Of a stretch of 64,000 nucleotides of DNA, positions 58,425-64,000 are shown piece after piece. Made by a program: the position numbers and the translations under genes. Source of the stretch: Streptococcus moroccensis (GTDB lineage: Bacteria; Bacillota; Bacilli; Lactobacillales; Streptococcaceae); NCBI RefSeq assembly GCF_030812835.1, contig NZ_JAUSTM010000011.1, positions 1 through 64,000 on the forward strand, given 5' to 3'. The notes beneath the pieces were generated by a model that made no database searches, had not been told where the DNA came from, and saw only the letters and a list, made by a program, of their open reading frames with translations. The number at the start of each line of letters is the position of its first letter. The stretch's first letter is position 1.

Positions 58425-60320
58425 ATGGATAACACACAAATTGCAAAAGAGGTCATCGAGGCGCTCGGCGGACGTGAAAATGTTCGTAGCGTAGCACACT
58501 GTGCGACTCGTTTGCGTGTCATGGTTGTTGACGAAAACAAAATCGACAAGGACCGTGCAGAAAACATCGAGAAAGTTCAAGGAGCTTTCTTCAACTCAGG
58601 CCAATACCAAATGATTTTTGGTACAGGTACTGTAAACAAAATCTATGATGAAGTGGTAGCACTTGGCTTGCCAACATCAACAACAAGCGAACAAAAAGCA
58701 GAAGCTGCTAAACAAGGCAACTTCTTTCAACGTGCCATTCGTACCTTTGGTGACGTCTTTGTTCCAATCATCCCAGCAATCGTAGCAACTGGTCTCTTTA
58801 TGGGGCTTCGTGGTTTGCTTGGAGCGTTTGGTATCGTCTTGCCAGAAGATTTGAACGTTTACTCTCAAATCTTGACGGATACAGCCTTTATCGTCCTTCC
58901 AGCCCTTGTCGTATGGTCAACCTTCCGTGTTTTTGGTGGTAACCAAACCATCGGTATTGTTCTTGGGATGATGCTCATCTCTGGTTCGCTTCCAAACGCT
59001 TGGGCTGTGGCTTCAGGTGGTGACGTAACACCAACAATTTTCTTTGGCTTTATCCCAGTTGTTGGTTTACAAGGTTCCGTTCTTCCTGCGTTTATCATCG
59101 GATTGGTCGGTGCTAAATTTGAGAAGTTTGTGCGTAAGTTTGTACCAGATGTACTTGATCTCTTGGTGACGCCATTTGTGACACTCTTTGTGATGTCTAT
59201 TCTCGGTCTCTTTGTGATTGGTCCAATCTTCCACGTTGTTGAAGAATACATTCTTCTTGGAACTAAAGCAATCCTTGCTTTGCCATTTGGTTTAGCCGGA
59301 TTGATTATTGGTGGAGTTCACCAAATCATCGTGGTATCTGGTGTTCACCACATCTTCAACATGCTTGAAATCCAATTATTGGCAGATTCTAAAGCCAATG
59401 CCTTTAATGCTATTATCACAGCAGCGATGACAGCCCAAGGTGCGGCAACTGTTGCTGTTGGTGTTAAAACGAAAGATGCTAAGTTGAAAGCTCTTGCTTT
59501 CCCAGCTGCCCTTTCTGCCTTCCTCGGTATTACTGAGCCGGCTATCTTCGGTGTTAACTTGCGTTACCGTAAACCGTTTGTAATGGGACTTATCGGTGGT
59601 GCTATTGGTGGTATGGTTGCTTCACTACTTGGTTTGGCTGGTACTGGTTCTGGTATCACTATCATTCCTGGAACAATGCTTTACCTTAATGGTCAACTGC
59701 CACAATACCTTCTTATGGTTGCTATTTCATTTGCAGCTGGATTTGCTTTGACTTACATGTTCGGTTTTGAAGATGATAAGAAAGCTAAAGCTACGACAAC
59801 TGAGCAACCAGTTAAAACACAACCACGTGTTTCTGCTGTTCCAGCTTCAGCTGTAGCTGATCAGTCTGGTGAAGAAGTCGTTTCGCCACTTGTTGGTGAA
59901 GTTGTTGCCCTTGAAAATGTGGCTGATCCTGTCTTCTCATCAGGTGCGATGGGTAAAGGCTTGGCAGTGAAACCATCTGAAGGTGTTGTTTATGCACCAG
60001 CAGATGCTGAAGTCACCATCGCTTTTGAAACAGGCCATGCCTATGGTTTGAAAACAACTAATGGTGCTGAAATCTTGATCCACGTCGGTATCGATACGGT
60101 TTCCTTAAATGGTCGTGGCTTTGACATGAAGGTTTCTGCCGGAGATCAGGTCAAAGCTGGTGATGTTCTTGGACACTTTGATCCAGCAGTTATCGCGGAA
60201 GCTGGCCTTGACACGACAACTATGGTAATCGTAACGAACACAGCTGATTATGCTTCAGTAGATGCCCTTGCTTCAGGAACCGTTGCTCAAGGCGATGCTT
60301 TCTTGAAACTAGCAAAATAA
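58425..60320 (+). CDS. scrA: Sucrose-specific PTS EIIBCA component
   Basis: A 631-residue PTS permease: EIIB (1-85, Cys26 in AHCATRLRV), EIIC (about 105-455, with LGITEPAIFGVNLRYRKPF) and EIIA (about 490-631, His553 in LIHVGIDTV). It imports sucrose as sucrose-6-phosphate. I prefer ATG 58425 because the protein then begins at the conserved NTQIAKEVIEALGG; a TTG at 58419 is closer to AAGGAG and is an alternative. A strong terminator follows, so scrK is separate. Confidence 0.95.
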   Translation: MDNTQIAKEVIEALGGRENVRSVAHCATRLRVMVVDENKIDKDRAENIEKVQGAFFNSGQYQMIFGTGTVNKIYDEVVALGLPTSTTSEQKAEAAKQGNFFQRAIRTFGDVFVPIIPAIVATGLFMGLRGLLGAFGIVLPEDLNVYSQILTDTAFIVLPALVVWSTFRVFGGNQTIGIVLGMMLISGSLPNAWAVASGGDVTPTIFFGFIPVVGLQGSVLPAFIIGLVGAKFEKFVRKFVPDVLDLLVTPFVTLFVMSILGLFVIGPIFHVVEEYILLGTKAILALPFGLAGLIIGGVHQIIVVSGVHHIFNMLEIQLLADSKANAFNAIITAAMTAQGAATVAVGVKTKDAKLKALAFPAALSAFLGITEPAIFGVNLRYRKPFVMGLIGGAIGGMVASLLGLAGTGSGITIIPGTMLYLNGQLPQYLLMVAISFAAGFALTYMFGFEDDKKAKATTTEQPVKTQPRVSAVPASAVADQSGEEVVSPLVGEVVALENVADPVFSSGAMGKGLAVKPSEGVVYAPADAEVTIAFETGHAYGLKTTNGAEILIHVGIDTVSLNGRGFDMKVSAGDQVKAGDVLGHFDPAVIAEAGLDTTTMVIVTNTADYASVDALASGTVAQGDAFLKLAK

Positions 60321-60330
60321 TGTCATCATA

Positions 60331-60352
60331 AAAAGGGCCTAGGCCCTTTTTT
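60331..60352 (+). terminator. Terminator of scrA
   Basis: AAAAGGGCCTAGGCCCTTTT, an almost perfect palindrome, followed by TT. Confidence 0.88.
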
Positions 60353-60443
60353 GGTGATGTGACAAATGTGCAATTCGTGCTATAATAAGAAATATAACAT
60401 TAGGGAGTCCATAGGGATTTCATTAAAATAAAGAGGAACTTAT

Positions 60444-61313
60444 ATGACAACTTTATATGGTAGTTTAGAAGCTGGTGGAACCAAGTTTATCTGTGCTGTT
60501 GGTAATGAGAACTTAGAAGTGATTGAAAAAGTCCAGTTTCCAACAGCAACACCCCAAGAAGCCATTGCTCAGACCATTGCCTTCTTTCAACAGTTTGATA
60601 ACTTAGCGGCTTTAGCTATCGGGACGTTTGGGCCCGCTGATATTGACCCTGATTCTGAAACATATGGCTACATTACAAGTACACCAAAACCTTTCTGGTC
60701 TGATACAGACTTAGTCGGCCCTATCAAGGAAGCACTTGGTATCCCCGTTTACTTTACGACAGATGTCAATTCTTCTGCATATGGTGAGGCTCTCATCCGT
60801 GAGGGTGTCGATAGCCTCGTCTATTATACGATTGGCACAGGGATAGGTGCTGGTGCTATTCAAAATGGTCAGTTTATCGGGGGTATCAGCCATGCTGAAG
60901 CAGGGCATGTGTATGTGGCTAAGCATCCGGACGATGCTAATTTTGACGGGATTTGTCCGTTTCACGGGGCGTGTCTAGAGGGCTTGGCAGCAGGACCAAG
61001 TCTTGAAGCAAGGACTGGTGTTCGTGGTGAAAATATTGAAAAAGATAGTTATGTCTGGGATGTTCAAGCCTATTATATTGCGCAAGCAGCTGTGGCAACC
61101 ACTCTTAATTTCCGTCCAGAAGTGATTGTCTTTGGAGGAGGAGTAATGGCTCAAGACCATATGCTTAATCGTGTTCGCGAGCTTTTTAAGAAGCTGATGA
61201 ACAATTACGTTCCAGTCCCAGCTTTAGATGAGTATATTGTGACACCAGCCATAGCAGAAAACGGTTCTGCGACCTATGGTAATTTTGCCCTTGCTAAGAA
61301 GATAGCTCACTAA
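60444..61313 (+). CDS. scrK: Fructokinase (ROK family)
   Basis: Phosphorylates fructose released by ScrB; 289 residues. ROK features: GSLEAGGTKF (phosphate loop), GTFGPADI, TIGTGIGAGAI, and the zinc-binding cluster HAEAGHVYVAKHPDD followed by GICPFHGACLEGLA. TATAAT at about 60381 gives it its own promoter. AGAGGAA precedes the ATG; a terminator follows the stop. Confidence 0.95.
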   Translation: MTTLYGSLEAGGTKFICAVGNENLEVIEKVQFPTATPQEAIAQTIAFFQQFDNLAALAIGTFGPADIDPDSETYGYITSTPKPFWSDTDLVGPIKEALGIPVYFTTDVNSSAYGEALIREGVDSLVYYTIGTGIGAGAIQNGQFIGGISHAEAGHVYVAKHPDDANFDGICPFHGACLEGLAAGPSLEARTGVRGENIEKDSYVWDVQAYYIAQAAVATTLNFRPEVIVFGGGVMAQDHMLNRVRELFKKLMNNYVPVPALDEYIVTPAIAENGSATYGNFALAKKIAH

Positions 61314-61317
61314 TCAG

Positions 61318-61348
61318 AAAAAAAGCGCGAATCGTCGCGTTTTTTTGT
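61318..61348 (+). terminator. Terminator of scrK
   Basis: AAAAGCGCGA, loop ATCG, TCGCG then TTTTTTT. Confidence 0.82.
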
Positions 61349-61437
61349 GGGTTAGACCGGTCATTTTGGTGGGAAAATTGTTGAAACATAGCAGGGTTTG
61401 TGGTATGATAGGGTGATTACCTTCGAAAGGAAAAATG

Positions 61438-63963
<2,526 letters not shown>

Positions 63964-64000
63964 GCGTTCAAAAGAACTTGAGTAACTGTTGATATAGGGG

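Noticed and set aside
58865-59251. 128-codon frame opposite scrA
   Set aside because: Antisense to the EIIC domain, low-complexity Thr/Pro-rich product, no start signals.

Overview
The window is Streptococcus-type chromosomal DNA (low-GC Firmicute). Support comes from the gene content and order: rpsF-ssb-rpsR, uvrA / M24 peptidase / efp / Gls24-type / nusB, scrR-scrB / scrA / scrK, then secA, together with fumarate-type PyrDA, an OpuA-type betaine transporter with a fused permease-binding subunit, and strong Gram-positive ribosome binding sites. The species cannot be fixed from the sequence alone. I see no rRNA, tRNA, CRISPR array or prophage. Mobile DNA is limited to what looks like the last 72 bases of a transposase gene at the extreme left edge.

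Layout. 0-3.4 kb: transposase remnant, pyrD, a roughly 600-nt gene-free transcript candidate with an excellent promoter, a Cof-type phosphatase and a rhodanese lipoprotein. 3.4-10.3 kb: a beta-glucoside PTS gene (bglP) behind an antiterminator-controlled terminator, two lipoprotein esterases and a CapA-like protein. 10.3-16 kb: a hairpin-rich intergenic block, a NOX/ferric-reductase-like flavocytochrome, sppA with an RDD gene, an AraC-type regulator, and a 116-bp tandem repeat. 16-18.9 kb: two family 1 6-phospho-beta-glucosidases. 18.9-28.9 kb: an AT-rich galactoside locus (LacI-type regulator, GH36 alpha-galactosidase, GH2 beta-galactosidase, sugar ABC importer without an ATPase). 29-38 kb: Cof phosphatase plus SGNH hydrolase, a third GH1, a small unknown, two histidine phosphatases, an aldo/keto reductase, a membrane protein of unknown function, and a fourth GH1. 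38-44 kb: membrane and stress proteins, a LOG-family protein, rpsF-ssb-rpsR, an aromatic-acid-exporter-like protein, a DUF1129-type protein and CorA. 44.5-64 kb: opuA, uvrA, M24 peptidase, efp, Gls24-like, nusB, an amino-acid ABC transporter, the sucrose (scr) genes and secA.

The window is dominated by sugar use. The most interesting signal is a conserved promoter element found four times, always beginning exactly 51 bases upstream of the -10 hexamer: before the GH1 pair at 16 kb, before the Cof/SGNH pair at 29 kb, and before the GH1 genes at 31 and 36.5 kb. It contains TAGAATA-like half-sites 21 bp apart and none of the four promoters has a good -35 box. This is the pattern expected of an AraC-type activator, and one is encoded just upstream of the first site. 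I infer a dispersed beta-glycoside regulon that includes an intracellular esterase and a phosphatase. A second theme is carbon control: three near-consensus promoters (the unknown RNA, the flavocytochrome, the sugar-binding protein) carry a CcpA-type cre sequence inside the 17-bp spacer.
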